Shown here piece after piece: positions 35,598 to 45,160 of a stretch of 64,000 nucleotides of DNA. The stretch covers positions 3,050,750 to 3,114,749 of the forward strand of contig NZ_LJYW01000001.1 in NCBI RefSeq assembly GCF_001305515.1, in the 5' to 3' direction. The position numbers were made by a program, and so were the translations under genes. The DNA is from Prosthecodimorpha hirschii (GTDB taxonomy: Bacteria > Pseudomonadota > Alphaproteobacteria > Rhizobiales > Ancalomicrobiaceae). How positions within the stretch are numbered: the first letter of the stretch is position 1; each line of letters opens with the position of its first letter. Below the pieces are notes generated by a model. That model was given only the letters and a program-made list of their open reading frames with translations. It was not told the DNA's origin and did no database searches.

Positions 35598-35738
35598 CCG
35601 TGATTCGCCGCAATGCAAGAGATGCGAGCATTCCGGCGTCGTGCTGCAATCAGCGACAGGGGCGAACGAAATCCGAACAACCGGTGGAAAAGCCACCCTC
35701 TGGGTTGTGGTCGGTTGTACGATGCGAACGCATCGTGA

Positions 35739-36680
35739 TCAGTTCGGTGCCTTGATCAGGTCCAGCCGGGTGAAGGTGTCGAAGCCGACATAGACCACCT
35801 CCGGCACCTTGCGGCCCTGCTTCAGGTCCACCAGCAGATCGACCGCCTTGACGCCCATGTCGCCGGGTCTTTGCCCGACCAGGACATGACCCAGCCCTTC
35901 CCGGACCAGCGCCTTCTGGGCCGGCAGGGCATCGGCGACGACCAGAACGGTCTGCGCCTGATCGATGCGCTGCTTGTACTTGGCGACCAGCGCCCGCCAC
36001 TCCTCGGCGGCCAGCATCGGCCAGGCACCGACCGAAATGATCAGGTCGATGTCGTTGCCGCCGGCAAGCGCGCGGTCGACCATGCGCACCGCGTCGGTGA
36101 AGGTGCCGTCGGTGACCAGCGGCGAGGTCTTCGCCTCCGTCCATCCGGTCGAAAGCGCGTCGCGCACGCCGGCGATGCGCTCGGCCAGATTGGGCAGGGT
36201 CGGATCGGCGGTGACGATCAGGAAGCGGCCGCCCTTGGGCTTCCAGCGCCGCGCGGAGGCACCGAGCGTGCGGCCGAAATCCTTGGCGTTGGTGCCGATG
36301 AAGGCCTGTCTGTGGCTGCGCGGCTGGTCGCCGTCGAAGGTCACCACCGGGACGCCGGCCGCCACCGCCTCGTCGATCGCGGTCGTCACGTCCGGCATCG
36401 TCTCCGGCGAGACCGCAATGCCATCGATGCCCTCCTTGACCAGATCGCGGATCAGCTGCGCCTGGCTGCGCGCCTCGGCCCCGCCGGGCGCGGCATAGAC
36501 GCAGGTGACCGATTTCAGCTCGCGCGCCCGCTCGCCGCAGCCGTCGCGGATGGCCTGGAAGAAGGGGCTCTCGCCGGTCGGCGGCACGATGGCGAACTGG
36601 TAGGGTTGCGCCGCGGACGTCCCGCTCCAGGCCGCCAGGAGCAGGAATGCCGCCGCAACCGACCTCGTCATCCGCGCCAT
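35739..36680 (-). CDS. Periplasmic sugar-binding protein-like (type 1) protein, orphan
   Basis: The 313-residue exported protein has a signal peptide (about 1-24, TSAAQP) and a Peripla_BP_4 fold: FAIVPPTGESPFFQAIRDGC, LIRDLVKEGIDGIAVSPETM, GVPVVTFDGDQP, and a second lobe with GRFLIVTADPTLPNLAERIAGVRDAL. Relatives bind ribose, xylose or similar sugars for an ABC importer or a sensor. No permease or ATPase gene is adjacent, so the partner is elsewhere or it serves a sensor. It lies 13 bp downstream of gshB in the same direction and may share its transcript. Confidence 0.85.
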   Translation of the reverse strand: MARMTRSVAAAFLLLAAWSGTSAAQPYQFAIVPPTGESPFFQAIRDGCGERARELKSVTCVYAAPGGAEARSQAQLIRDLVKEGIDGIAVSPETMPDVTTAIDEAVAAGVPVVTFDGDQPRSHRQAFIGTNAKDFGRTLGASARRWKPKGGRFLIVTADPTLPNLAERIAGVRDALSTGWTEAKTSPLVTDGTFTDAVRMVDRALAGGNDIDLIISVGAWPMLAAEEWRALVAKYKQRIDQAQTVLVVADALPAQKALVREGLGHVLVGQRPGDMGVKAVDLLVDLKQGRKVPEVVYVGFDTFTRLDLIKAPN

Positions 36681-36693
36681 GCCGCCCTCCCGT

Positions 36694-37644
36694 TCAGGCC
36701 CGACCGGCCCGCCGCGCTTCGATCCGGTCCCAGATCATCGCCGCGATGTCCGGGCCGCCCAGCCGCTTCACCGCCCGGATGCCGGTCGGCGAGGTGACGT
36801 TGATTTCGGTCAGGAAGCCGCCGATCACGTCGATGCCGACGAAGATCAGGCCGCGTTCGCGCAAGGCCGGCCCGAGTCGGGCACAGATCTCGCGCTCGCG
36901 CGGGGTCAGCTCGGTCGCCACCGCCTGGCCGCCGCGAACCATGTTGGAGCGCAGGTCGTCGGCCGCCGGTACGCGATTGATGGCGCCGGCGAATTCCCCG
37001 TCGACCAGGATGATGCGCTTGTCGCCGTCGCGCACCTCGGCACGATACTGCTGGGTCACCCAGGGCTCGCGGAAGGTGGTCGAGAACATGTCCATCAGCG
37101 AGCCGAAATTCTCGTCCTCGGCCTTGACCCGGAACACCGCCGCGCCGCCGTTGCCGTAGAGCGGCTTCATCACGACGTCGCGATATTCGGCCCGGAAGGC
37201 GCGGATCTCCTCGGCATCGCGCGAGATCAGTGTCGGCGGCATCAGGTCCGGGAACTCGGTCACGAAGACCTTTTCGGGCGCGTTGCGGACATGGGCCGGG
37301 TCGTTGACCACCAGCGTCTTCGGATGGATGCGTTCGAGCAGATGCGTTGCCGTAACGTAGTGCATGTCGAAGGGCGGGTCCTGGCGCATGTGGACCACGT
37401 CGAATTTCGACAGGTCGACCCGCTCCTTGTCGCCGAGGGTGAAGTGATCGCCCTCCTGGTCGCGCACCGCGACCGGCTCGACCACCGCAAAGACCTTGCC
37501 GTCGCGCATCGCCAGACGGTCGGCGGTGTAGTGCCAGAGCCGATGGCCGCGGGCCTGAGCCTCGAGCATCAGAGCGAAGGTGGAATCGCCACGGATGCGG
37601 ATGCCCGCGATGTGGTCCATCTGTACGGCAACGTCGAGCGGCAT
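36694..37644 (-). CDS. gshB: Glutathione synthetase
   Basis: The 316-residue ATP-grasp enzyme joins gamma-glutamylcysteine and glycine. It begins [28 protein letters not shown] (part) and has [39 protein letters not shown] as the ATP-binding loop, and a C-terminal [17 protein letters not shown] with the conserved Asn-Ser/Thr pair. Length equals E. coli GshB. It follows rsmI and yraN in the same direction (81 bp after yraN), the usual alphaproteobacterial order. Confidence 0.97.
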   Translation of the reverse strand: MPLDVAVQMDHIAGIRIRGDSTFALMLEAQARGHRLWHYTADRLAMRDGKVFAVVEPVAVRDQEGDHFTLGDKERVDLSKFDVVHMRQDPPFDMHYVTATHLLERIHPKTLVVNDPAHVRNAPEKVFVTEFPDLMPPTLISRDAEEIRAFRAEYRDVVMKPLYGNGGAAVFRVKAEDENFGSLMDMFSTTFREPWVTQQYRAEVRDGDKRIILVDGEFAGAINRVPAADDLRSNMVRGGQAVATELTPREREICARLGPALRERGLIFVGIDVIGGFLTEINVTSPTGIRAVKRLGGPDIAAMIWDRIEARRAGRA

Positions 37645-37725
37645 CGGCAACTCCGGTCCTGCGATCCTGTTTCGTGTACCGCCCCCCGGGGCGGCCGACA
37701 ATCCGGCGCGACGCCCGGCAGGATG

Positions 37726-38106
37726 TCACGCGCGGGGTCGGAAGGCATCCGGCATGTGGTGCGGCCAGCGCCGCGGTACCACCGCGACGAGGTCGAATCG
37801 CTGGTCGAAATCCTGCAGGGCAGGTCGGCGTGCGATCCATATCTCGGCCGCCGCGGCGATGCGCCGGGCGGTGCGGTCGTCGAGCGCCTCCAGGGCCGCG
37901 TCCAGCGTCGCGCGCGCCTTGACCTCGACGAAGACGACGGTGCGGCCGCGCCGGGCGACCAGGTCGATCTCGCCGCCCGCCGCCCGGAAGCGACGATCGA
38001 GGATCGCATAGCCCTTCAGGCGCAGAAGCCAAGCCGCGCGCGTCTCCGCCGACAGGCCCCAGCGATAGGCCGAGACGCGCGACGGATCGGCTGTCGGGCG
38101 CGTCAT
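37726..38106 (-). CDS. yraN: UPF0102/YraN endonuclease-fold protein
   Basis: The 126-residue protein has the Holliday-junction-resolvase-like fold of YraN: GLSAETRAAWLLRLKGYAIL, AAGGEIDLVARRGRTVVFVEVKAR with the Asp and Glu-x-Lys residues of the nuclease site, and LQDFDQRFDLVAV near the end. The true role is unproven; in other bacteria it is linked to DNA handling. Its ATG overlaps the rsmI stop (ATGA), so the two are translationally coupled. Confidence 0.92.
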   Translation of the reverse strand: MTRPTADPSRVSAYRWGLSAETRAAWLLRLKGYAILDRRFRAAGGEIDLVARRGRTVVFVEVKARATLDAALEALDDRTARRIAAAAEIWIARRPALQDFDQRFDLVAVVPRRWPHHMPDAFRPRA

Positions 38107-39020
38107 TCCTCGGCGTCCGCCGTGGATTTCAGCTGCAACGCGCGTTCGTAGAGCGCCTTGCGGTCGGCCCCGAGCAGGCGCGCCACCTCGGCGGCCGCCT
38201 TGCCGGGCGGCAGGCGGCCGAGCGCGGCGGTCAGCATGCCGTCGATGTCGGCCGCACTCGCCTCCTCGTCGGCCGGAGGGCCGATCACGATGACGATCTC
38301 GCCGCGCGGGTCGCGCTCGGTCCAGCGTGTCGAGAGCGTGGCGAGGTCGCCGCGCACGACCTCCTCGAAGGCCTTGGTCAGCTCCCGGCCGACCGCGCCG
38401 GGCCGGGCCGGGCCGAGCACGGCGGCCAGTTCGACGAGCGTCTCGGCGAGGCGGTGCGGCGATTCGTAGAAGACCAGCGTCGCCTTGACGGGGGCGAGCT
38501 CCTCGATGCGGCGCCGGCGCGCCTCGGTGCGGCTCGGCAGGAAACCCGCGAACAGGATCGTGTCGCTCGGCAGCCCGGAGGCGACCATGGCGGCCAGCAG
38601 CGCCGAGGCGCCCGGGATCGGAATGACCTTGCGCCCCTCCCCGATCGCCGCCTCGACCAGCTTGTAGCCGGGGTCGGACAGGAGCGGCGTGCCGGCATCC
38701 GAGACCAGCGCCACCGACCGGCCTTCCGCCAGCAGCGCCAGCAGGCGCGGGCGCTCGGCGGCGGCATTGTGCTCATGATAGGCGGTCATCCGCGTGCGAA
38801 TGCCGTAGCGGTCGAGCAGGACGCGGGTGACGCGGGTATCCTCGCAGGCGATCAGGTCGGCGCCGGCCAGCGTCTCCAGCGCCCGGATGGTCACATCGCC
38901 CAGATTGCCGATCGGGGTGGAGACGATGTACAGAGCCGGCTCGGGACGCGCCGCCTCGAAACGTGCCGGCCCGATGTGGTAGGCTGTTCGGGTCGGGGGT
39001 CTGGCGTCGTCCTGCTGCAT
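38103..39020 (-). CDS. rsmI: 16S rRNA (cytidine1402-2'-O)-methyltransferase
   Basis: The 305-residue SAM enzyme methylates the ribose of C1402 in the ribosomal decoding site. It has the tetrapyrrole-methylase fold with ALYIVSTPIGNLGDVTIRALE, LIACEDTRVTRVLLDRYGI, VALVSDAGTPLLSDPGYKLV and VIPIPGASALLAAMVASGLP. The C-terminal RsmI helix-turn-helix part (LGRLPPGKAAAEVARLLGADRKALYERAL) is present, here named in part only. The start at 39020 (MQQDDARPPTRT) puts the core near residue 28. It is divergent from the lipoprotein gene at 39185. Confidence 0.95.
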   Translation of the reverse strand: MQQDDARPPTRTAYHIGPARFEAARPEPALYIVSTPIGNLGDVTIRALETLAGADLIACEDTRVTRVLLDRYGIRTRMTAYHEHNAAAERPRLLALLAEGRSVALVSDAGTPLLSDPGYKLVEAAIGEGRKVIPIPGASALLAAMVASGLPSDTILFAGFLPSRTEARRRRIEELAPVKATLVFYESPHRLAETLVELAAVLGPARPGAVGRELTKAFEEVVRGDLATLSTRWTERDPRGEIVIVIGPPADEEASAADIDGMLTAALGRLPPGKAAAEVARLLGADRKALYERALQLKSTADAEE

Positions 39021-39184
39021 CGTCGGCTCTCCGGATCGGACAAGCTCTATCCGACCCGTGTCGGCCGGGCCACAGCCGATCGATCGGTAGCCGTGTTTTG
39101 ACCTGCAGTCATCCTGAGGCCACAATCCAGCACCCTGTTCGGCCTGCTTCCTGTTCGAACCGTCAGCTTTCCGGAGATACGCCC

Positions 39185-40393
39185 GTGCCGTTCGCTGCCC
39201 GCCGCCCCACCGGATCGTCACGTCTGGCGCAGGCCGTCGTGATCGCGTCGGTCCTGGCGCTCGGCGCCTGCAACATGAACGGCGGCGGTCCGACCGCCGG
39301 CCTGTTCGGCGGCGAGAAGCAGACCACCGCGGCACCGCCGCCGAACAATCCGCCGGTGATCGGCGGCGGCGGCGTGAAGATCGCCATGATCCTGCCGACC
39401 ACGGCGGGCGGCCAGTCCGGCCAGCTGGCCCAGCAGCTCAAGAATGCCGCCGATCTCGCCGTCCAGGAATTTCCCGGCGCGAACATCCAGATCGTGGTCA
39501 AGGACGACGGCGGCACGACCGAGGGCGGCCAGGCCGCCGCCAGCCAGGCGGTCGGCGAGGGTGCGCAGCTGATCATCGGCCCGCTCAATGCGGTCGCCGC
39601 ACGCGGCGTCGCCGGCCCGGCCCGGCAGGCGGGCGTGCCGGTCGTCACCTTCACCACCGACACCAGCGTGGCCAGCCGCGGCGTCTATCTGATCGGCTTC
39701 CTGCCCTCGACCGACGTGGAGCGCATCGTCGCCTTCGCGGCGACGCAGAACCGGCGCAGCTTCGCGGCGCTGGTGCCCGACGACGCCTACGGCTCGGTCA
39801 CCGAGGCCGCCTTCCGGCAGGCCGCCGCCCAGGCCAATGTGCGCATCCTCGGCATCGAGCGCTATCGCGACGCCACCGAGATGACCGCCAAGGCGCAGGT
39901 CATCGCCAAGCTCGGCGGCCAGATCGACGCCGTCTTCGTGCCCGACGTGGCGCAGAATGCCGCCATGGCGGTGCAGGCCATGACGGGGGCCGGGCTCGAC
40001 CCGCGCAAGGTCAAGTTCCTCGGCACCGGCCGCTGGAACGATCCGGCCGCCCTCGCCTCCCCGGCGCTCGTCGGGGCCTGGTATCCGGCGGTCGACCCGG
40101 CCAAGGTCGACGGCTTCAAGTCGCGCTACCGGCAGACCTATGGCGGCGAAGCCAGCCCGCTCGCCGTGCTCGGCTACGAGGCCGTGTTCCTCGCCGCCGG
40201 CCTCGTCCGCAATGCCGGCCCGAACCCGTTCCGCGAGGATGTGCTCCTGTCGCGCAACGGCTTCCTCGGCGCCACCGGCGTGTTCCGCTTCCGCCCCGAC
40301 GGCATCAGCGAGCGCGGCCTCGCCGTGTTCGAGATCACGCAGGGCGGCTCGAAGATGGTCGGCCCGGCCGAGAAGGCGTTCAACGGGACCTGA
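39185..40393 (+). CDS. Penicillin-binding protein activator-like lipoprotein (LpoA/LppC family)
   Basis: The 402-residue product has a lipoprotein signal peptide with lipobox LGAC (Cys29), a Gly/Pro-rich linker, and a type 1 periplasmic-binding fold (about residues 65-400) starting VKIAMILPTTAGGQSGQLAQQL. The family includes the C-terminal half of E. coli LpoA, an outer-membrane lipoprotein that activates PBP1a. The alphaproteobacterial form lacks LpoA's N-terminal TPR half, so its activity is less certain. The start is GTG at 39185, with CCGGAG ten bases upstream; no ATG fits. It is divergent from rsmI-yraN-gshB, a conserved arrangement. Confidence 0.88.
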   Translation: MPFAARRPTGSSRLAQAVVIASVLALGACNMNGGGPTAGLFGGEKQTTAAPPPNNPPVIGGGGVKIAMILPTTAGGQSGQLAQQLKNAADLAVQEFPGANIQIVVKDDGGTTEGGQAAASQAVGEGAQLIIGPLNAVAARGVAGPARQAGVPVVTFTTDTSVASRGVYLIGFLPSTDVERIVAFAATQNRRSFAALVPDDAYGSVTEAAFRQAAAQANVRILGIERYRDATEMTAKAQVIAKLGGQIDAVFVPDVAQNAAMAVQAMTGAGLDPRKVKFLGTGRWNDPAALASPALVGAWYPAVDPAKVDGFKSRYRQTYGGEASPLAVLGYEAVFLAAGLVRNAGPNPFREDVLLSRNGFLGATGVFRFRPDGISERGLAVFEITQGGSKMVGPAEKAFNGT

Positions 40394-40408
40394 GCGCTAA
40401 CATATAAT
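40379..40408 (+). promoter_or_regulatory. AT-rich promoter of the orphan exported protein gene
   Basis: A perfect -10 box TATAAT (40403-40408) lies 18 bp after TTCAAC (40379-40384, a weak -35). The following sequence to 40450 is strongly AT-rich, unlike everything around it. The start codon would be about 40 bases from the transcript start. Confidence 0.5.
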
Positions 40409-40454
40409 ATTTGCTCAAATTTTATCTTTGCATAATTATATCGAGGCAATGCTT

Positions 40455-41150
40455 ATGCGTGCATTGATATTATTATTTTTTATGATCTGCAGCAATTCTG
40501 CTTTGGCGCTCAATCAAAGCGATTCTTCTCAGGTCCTTGCATATTGGGAAAATCTATTTGACGACCGGAATGTCCTCAGTTTGGAACGCGAAGCCGTTCA
40601 GCTGCGTCAACTGTCCGGCATGGCCTACCGAGACGAAGACCGACTGACCGTTACAGCCGCGAATGGCAAAGCCGTCTCCTTCGTCGATCGACCGGATTGC
40701 GATGGCCCGGAGGCAGCGGAATGCATCCGGCATCGCCTCGCCATGGTTCTTTCCAGCGTGAACGCAGTCCTCATTTTTCGCCAGCATTATGAGAATTATT
40801 CTTTTGCCCTGATCGATCTGAAGGAAGCAGCCACGTTTGATTTCAAGGATGTCCCCATCTTCTCGCCGGATAACCGTCATATTGCCGAGATCAGTAACGA
40901 TCTGTCGACCGATGTCTTCATAAAGATATATGGATTCGATCAGAATGTTTTAACGGAAGAATATAGTGGTCACCCTTATTTCGACGACATGGGGAGCTCT
41001 GAATACAAACATCCAATCTGGCTCAACAGCCGTGAGCTCTCAGTGCAATCCGAAAAATTGGATCGGCAAAACAATACTAAGAGTGCCATTTCTTTTACTA
41101 TAAAACTGGATAGCAATCGATCTTGGATTTTGAATTCCCTCCGCCAATAA
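40455..41150 (+). CDS. AT-rich orphan gene for an exported protein of unknown function
   Basis: The 231-residue protein has a clear signal peptide (MRALILLFFMICSNSALA, cleavage after residue 18). I do not recognise the rest. Two Cys near residues 80-90 (PDCDGPEAAEC) could form a disulfide. A central stretch SSVNAVLIFRQHYENYSFAL is followed by IFSPDNRHIAEISNDLSTDVFIKIYGF, which resembles one blade of a beta-propeller. Base use differs sharply from the neighbours: many AT-ending codons (ATA, TTA, AAT, TAT) especially at both ends. This points to recent transfer. GAGG lies eight bases before ATG 40455; ATG 40449 and 40428 are in frame upstream. Confidence 0.75.
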   Translation: MRALILLFFMICSNSALALNQSDSSQVLAYWENLFDDRNVLSLEREAVQLRQLSGMAYRDEDRLTVTAANGKAVSFVDRPDCDGPEAAECIRHRLAMVLSSVNAVLIFRQHYENYSFALIDLKEAATFDFKDVPIFSPDNRHIAEISNDLSTDVFIKIYGFDQNVLTEEYSGHPYFDDMGSSEYKHPIWLNSRELSVQSEKLDRQNNTKSAISFTIKLDSNRSWILNSLRQ

Positions 41151-41233
41151 ATGTCATCCGTCTCCAATATTCCATATGAGAACGGCACGAATCTCGGGCG
41201 AACTTCCTGATATTCGAGACACGCGAGCCTCGC

Positions 41234-42388
41234 TCACGCCGCCAGGTCGGCGACGATAGCGTCCAGGATGGCGAAGCCGGCCGGGGTGGCCCTGAGGCGA
41301 CCGTCGGGGGTGATCTCGACCAGGCCGTGGCCGGTCAGATCGGCGAGCCGGCTCGGATCCAGCGCGCGGCCGGAAATGGTCTCGAAGCGGGCGAGATCGA
41401 GGCCCTCGGCGAGGCGCAGGCCCATCAGCAGATACTCGTCGCCCTGCTCGTCGAGCGTCAGGAGATCGTCGACCGTGCGGCCGTGGCCTTGCGTCTCGAC
41501 GCGCTGCAGCCAGCGCTCCGGCACCTTCTCGTCGGCGGTGGCATGGCGGCCGTCGCCGAGCACGAGCCGGCCGTGGGCACCCGGGCCGATGCCGACATAT
41601 TCGCCATAGCGCCAGTAGACCAGATTGTGCCGGCATTCCGCGCCCGGCACGGCATGGTTGGAGACCTCATAGGCCGGCATGCCGGCGGCTTCGAGCAGGC
41701 CGCGCGTCGCCTCGTAGAGATCGGCGGCGGTGTCCTCGTCGGGGGTGACCAGCTTGCCGAGCCGGTGCAGGTCGGCGAAGCGGGTGCCCTCCTCGATGGT
41801 CAGCTGGTAGACCGACAGGTGGTCGGCGGCGAAATCGAGCGCCCGGCGCAGTTCCGCCGTCCAGGCCTCGACGGTCTGTTTCGGCCGGGCATAGATCAGG
41901 TCGAAGGAGAGCCGCGGGAAGGTCTCGCGCGCGAGCCCGATCGCCTTCAGGGCCTCTTCCACATTGTGCAGCCGGCCGAGGCTCTTCAGGTCGGCATCGT
42001 TCAGCGCCTGCACGCCGAGCGAGACGCGGTTGACGCCGGCCGCCCGGTAGCCGCGGAAGCGCTCGGCCTCGACGCTGGACGGGTTGGCCTCCAGGGTGAT
42101 CTCGACATCGCTCGCCAGCCGCCAATGCCCGGCGATGGCGTCGATCACCGCGCCGACGGTCGCCGGCGCCATCAGGGACGGCGTGCCGCCGCCGAGAAAG
42201 ACCGAGGTGACGGTGCGCCCGGGCACCAGCGCGGCGTCATGGGCGATCGCCGCCGTGAGGGCCCGCGCCCAGCGCGCCTGGTCGGGCGGATCGTGGCGGA
42301 CATGGCTGTTGAAGTCGCAATAGGGGCACTTGGCCGCGCAGAAGGGCCAGTGCAGGTAGATGCCGAAACCGGGCTCGGTGGCGCTCAT
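41234..42388 (-). CDS. hemW: Radical SAM haem chaperone HemW
   Basis: The 384-residue protein has the radical SAM site CAAKCPYC (Cys17, 21, 24) after GIYLHWPF, then VFLGGGTPSLM, EITLEANPSSVE, RVSLGVQALNDADLKSLGR and a C-terminal HemN-type domain. HemW carries haem and is not a coproporphyrinogen oxidase: it lacks the fourth Cys (CxxxCxxCxC) of true HemN, since CAAKCPYCDF has Asp-Phe there. It ends an operon rph-rdgB-hemW (10 bp after rdgB). Confidence 0.93.
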   Translation of the reverse strand: MSATEPGFGIYLHWPFCAAKCPYCDFNSHVRHDPPDQARWARALTAAIAHDAALVPGRTVTSVFLGGGTPSLMAPATVGAVIDAIAGHWRLASDVEITLEANPSSVEAERFRGYRAAGVNRVSLGVQALNDADLKSLGRLHNVEEALKAIGLARETFPRLSFDLIYARPKQTVEAWTAELRRALDFAADHLSVYQLTIEEGTRFADLHRLGKLVTPDEDTAADLYEATRGLLEAAGMPAYEVSNHAVPGAECRHNLVYWRYGEYVGIGPGAHGRLVLGDGRHATADEKVPERWLQRVETQGHGRTVDDLLTLDEQGDEYLLMGLRLAEGLDLARFETISGRALDPSRLADLTGHGLVEITPDGRLRATPAGFAILDAIVADLAA

Positions 42389-42397
42389 CGGCTCCGC

Positions 42398-43033
42398 TCA
42401 AGGCTCCAGGCAGGCGCGGGCGAACAGCGAGAAGGCGCGCGCCCGATGCGAGAGGCCGTCGCGACCCGGACCGCGGCCGTGCTTCTCCTCGCGCGTCATC
42501 TCGCCGAAGGTGCGCGTCTCGCCCTCGGGCAGGAACATCGGATCGTAGCCGAAGCCGAGCTCGCCGCGCGGCGGCCAGACCAGCGTGCCGTGAACCTCGC
42601 CGCGGAAGGTCTCGATATGGCCGTCCGGCCAGGCGAGGCAGAGCGCGGCGACGAAATAGGCATGCCGGGCCTCGGGCGCGACCGCGCCCTTCTGCTGCAG
42701 CAGTTCCTCGACATTGCGCATGGCGCGACCGAAATCCTTGTCCGGACCCGCCCAGCGCGCCGAATAGATGCCCGGATCGCCGCCGAGCGCGGTGACGGCA
42801 AGGCCGGAATCGTCGGCGAGCGCCGGCAGGCCGGAGGCTTCGGCCGCCGCCCGCGCCTTCAGCTCGGCATTGGCCTCGAAGGTCGTGCCGGTCTCCTCGG
42901 GCTCCGGCAGGCCGAGGCTGCCGGCCGAGACGGCCTCGAAGCCGTAGGGCCGGACCAGATCCTCGATCTCGACCAGCTTGCCCTTGTTGTGGGTGGCGAC
43001 GACCAGCCGGCCGCCGGCGAGCCGGCGCGCCAT
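42398..43033 (-). CDS. rdgB: Non-canonical purine NTP pyrophosphatase (ITPase)
   Basis: The 211-residue enzyme hydrolyses dITP, XTP and ITP to keep deaminated purines out of DNA. It has [63 protein letters not shown] (quoted in part) and [19 protein letters not shown]. Its start codon overlaps the rph stop (TGATG), so the pair is translationally coupled. The start at 43033 gives the normal family N-terminus. Confidence 0.96.
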   Translation of the reverse strand: MARRLAGGRLVVATHNKGKLVEIEDLVRPYGFEAVSAGSLGLPEPEETGTTFEANAELKARAAAEASGLPALADDSGLAVTALGGDPGIYSARWAGPDKDFGRAMRNVEELLQQKGAVAPEARHAYFVAALCLAWPDGHIETFRGEVHGTLVWPPRGELGFGYDPMFLPEGETRTFGEMTREEKHGRGPGRDGLSHRARAFSLFARACLEP

Positions 43034-43746
43034 CACAGGATCGCCATGCGCTGGAGATCGACCAGGCGGGCGATGCCGCCGCGGGCGAGATCCAGCAGGG
43101 CGTTGAGCTCTTCGGGCGTGAACGGCTTGCCCTCGGCGGTGCCCTGGATTTCGACGATGCCGCCCGAGCCGGTCATGACGAAATTGGCGTCGGTCTCGGC
43201 CGCGGAATCCTCCGCATAGTCGAGATCGAGCACCGGCGTGCCGCGATAGATGCCGCACGAGATGGCCGCGACATGGTCCTTCAGCACCTTGCCGTCGACC
43301 ATCTTGCGCACGCGCATCCATTCCAGGCAGTCGCGCAGCGCCAGCCAGGCGCCGGTGATCGCCGCCGTGCGGGTGCCGCCATCGGCCTGGATCACGTCGC
43401 AGTCGATCGAGATCTGCCGCTCGCCGAGCGCTTCCAGATCGACCACGGCGCGGAGCGACCGGCCGATCAGACGCTGGATCTCCTGGGTGCGGCCGGACGG
43501 CTTGCCGGAATTGACCTCGCGCCGGGTCCGGTCATGGGTCGCGCGCGGCAGCATGCCGTATTCGGCCGTGACCCAGCCGCGCCGCTGGCCGCGCAGCCAG
43601 GACGGCACGCCGTCCTCGAGGCTCGCCGTGCAGAACACGTGGGTATCGCCGAACTTGACCAGGCAGGAGCCTTCCGCATGCTTGGACACGCCGCGCTCAA
43701 GCGTGACGGGGCGCAATTCGTCGTGAGCGCGTTTGGACGGACGCAT
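43033..43746 (-). CDS. rph: Ribonuclease PH
   Basis: The 237-residue phosphorolytic 3'-5' exoribonuclease trims tRNA 3' ends. It begins [27 protein letters not shown] (part) and has [40 protein letters not shown] for phosphate binding, [19 protein letters not shown], and [20 protein letters not shown]. Its length matches E. coli RNase PH. It heads rph-rdgB-hemW and is divergent from hrcA, with 169 bp between the starts. Confidence 0.97.
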   Translation of the reverse strand: MRPSKRAHDELRPVTLERGVSKHAEGSCLVKFGDTHVFCTASLEDGVPSWLRGQRRGWVTAEYGMLPRATHDRTRREVNSGKPSGRTQEIQRLIGRSLRAVVDLEALGERQISIDCDVIQADGGTRTAAITGAWLALRDCLEWMRVRKMVDGKVLKDHVAAISCGIYRGTPVLDLDYAEDSAAETDANFVMTGSGGIVEIQGTAEGKPFTPEELNALLDLARGGIARLVDLQRMAIL

Positions 43747-43915
43747 GGGAGCCTCGGTCGGTTCGAAGGAGCGATGTCGGGTGGGTCGGGACGGTTCCGT
43801 AGCCGAGGCGGCCGGACGCATGCAAGCAAAATGGCCCGATCCCGGGAACGAGAATTGCACGGACGGCGCCGCCGTGGTTCCATCATCCCCCCCCTCCAAC
43901 CTGTCAGAAAGTCCG

Positions 43916-44995
43916 ATGATCCAGCCCCCGAAGGTCCCGCAAGCCGGCTCGCTCGCCCAGATCGACGAGCGCTCGCGGGAGATCTTCCGCCGCATCGTCG
44001 AATCCTATCTGGAGACCGGCGAACCGGTCGGTTCGCGCAATGTCTCGAAGGTGCTGCCGATCGCGCTGTCGCCGGCCTCGGTGCGCAACGTGATGCAGGA
44101 TCTGGAACATCTCGGCCTGATCTACGCCCCGCACACCTCCGCCGGGCGGCTGCCGACCGAGGTCGGGCTGCGCTTCTTCGTCGACGCGCTGATGGAGGTC
44201 GGCGATCTCAGCCTCGAAGAGCGCACGCGCATCGAGGCCGAGGTCAAGGCCGGCGGGGCGCCGCGCTCGTCCGAACAGGTGCTGACCGAGGCGAGCCAAT
44301 TGCTCTCCGGCCTGTCGCGCGGCGCCGGCATCGTGCTGACCAACAAGTCCGACCTGCGCCTGAAGCATATCGAGTTCGTCCGGCTGGAACCCGGCAAGGG
44401 CCTCGTCGTGCTGGTCGGCGAGGACGGCAATGTCGAGAACCGCATCGTCGAACTGCCGGCCGGCCTGCCCTCCTCCGCCCTGGTCGAAGCCGCCAATTTC
44501 ATCAATGCCAATATCCGCGGCCGGACGCTCAACGAGGCGCGCGCCGAGATCGAGCGCCTGCAGATCGAGCGCCAGGCGCAGCTCGACGAACTGACCGCGC
44601 GCGTGGTCGAGGCCGGGCTGGTCAGCTGGGCCGGCGCCGCGGAGGGCCGGCCGCAGCAATTGATCGTGCGCGGCCGCTCGAACCTGCTCGAGGACGTGAA
44701 GGCGGCCGAGGATCTGGAGCGGCTGCGGCTCTTGTTCGACGATCTCGAACGCAACCGCGACCTGATCCAGCTGCTCGGTTCGGCCGAGCGCGGCGACGGC
44801 GTGCGCATCTTCATCGGTTCGGAAAACAAGCTGTTCTCGCTGTCCGGCTCGTCGCTGGTGGTCTCGCCCTATCGCGACAAGGAGAACCGCATCGTCGGCG
44901 CCCTCGGGGTGATCGGGCCGACCCGCCTCAACTACGGCCGGATCATCCCGATGGTCGATTTCACCGCCAAGGTCGTCGGCCACCTGCTGGGCTGA
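43916..44995 (+). CDS. hrcA: Heat-inducible transcription repressor HrcA
   Basis: The 359-residue repressor of class I heat-shock genes has a winged-helix N-terminus ([30 protein letters not shown], in part), the [27 protein letters not shown] motif, and a GAF-like C-terminal domain ending [21 protein letters not shown]. It binds CIRCE operators before groESL or dnaK-type operons. No CIRCE (TTAGCACTC-N9-GAGTGCTAA) is visible in its own upstream region. In many Rhizobiales grpE follows hrcA; here hslVU follows and grpE is absent from the window. Confidence 0.95.
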   Translation: MIQPPKVPQAGSLAQIDERSREIFRRIVESYLETGEPVGSRNVSKVLPIALSPASVRNVMQDLEHLGLIYAPHTSAGRLPTEVGLRFFVDALMEVGDLSLEERTRIEAEVKAGGAPRSSEQVLTEASQLLSGLSRGAGIVLTNKSDLRLKHIEFVRLEPGKGLVVLVGEDGNVENRIVELPAGLPSSALVEAANFINANIRGRTLNEARAEIERLQIERQAQLDELTARVVEAGLVSWAGAAEGRPQQLIVRGRSNLLEDVKAAEDLERLRLLFDDLERNRDLIQLLGSAERGDGVRIFIGSENKLFSLSGSSLVVSPYRDKENRIVGALGVIGPTRLNYGRIIPMVDFTAKVVGHLLG

Positions 44996-45160
44996 CCCGG
45001 ACGGCCGTGGCGGACGGCGGGTGCTGGCAATTCCGCAAGGCCATGCCTACATGCCGGTCCGACCACCCCTGCCCCAGCGTTTCCGTCCCGGCGGACCGGC
45101 GATCTTCCTGCTGCCGTCCGACCGTCCCGCCGTTCCGGAACCGCGCCCGGAGTACCCTTC

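Noticed and set aside
43747-43915. A CIRCE operator upstream of hrcA
   Set aside because: No TTAGCACTC-N9-GAGTGCTAA or close match is present in the divergent rph-hrcA region.
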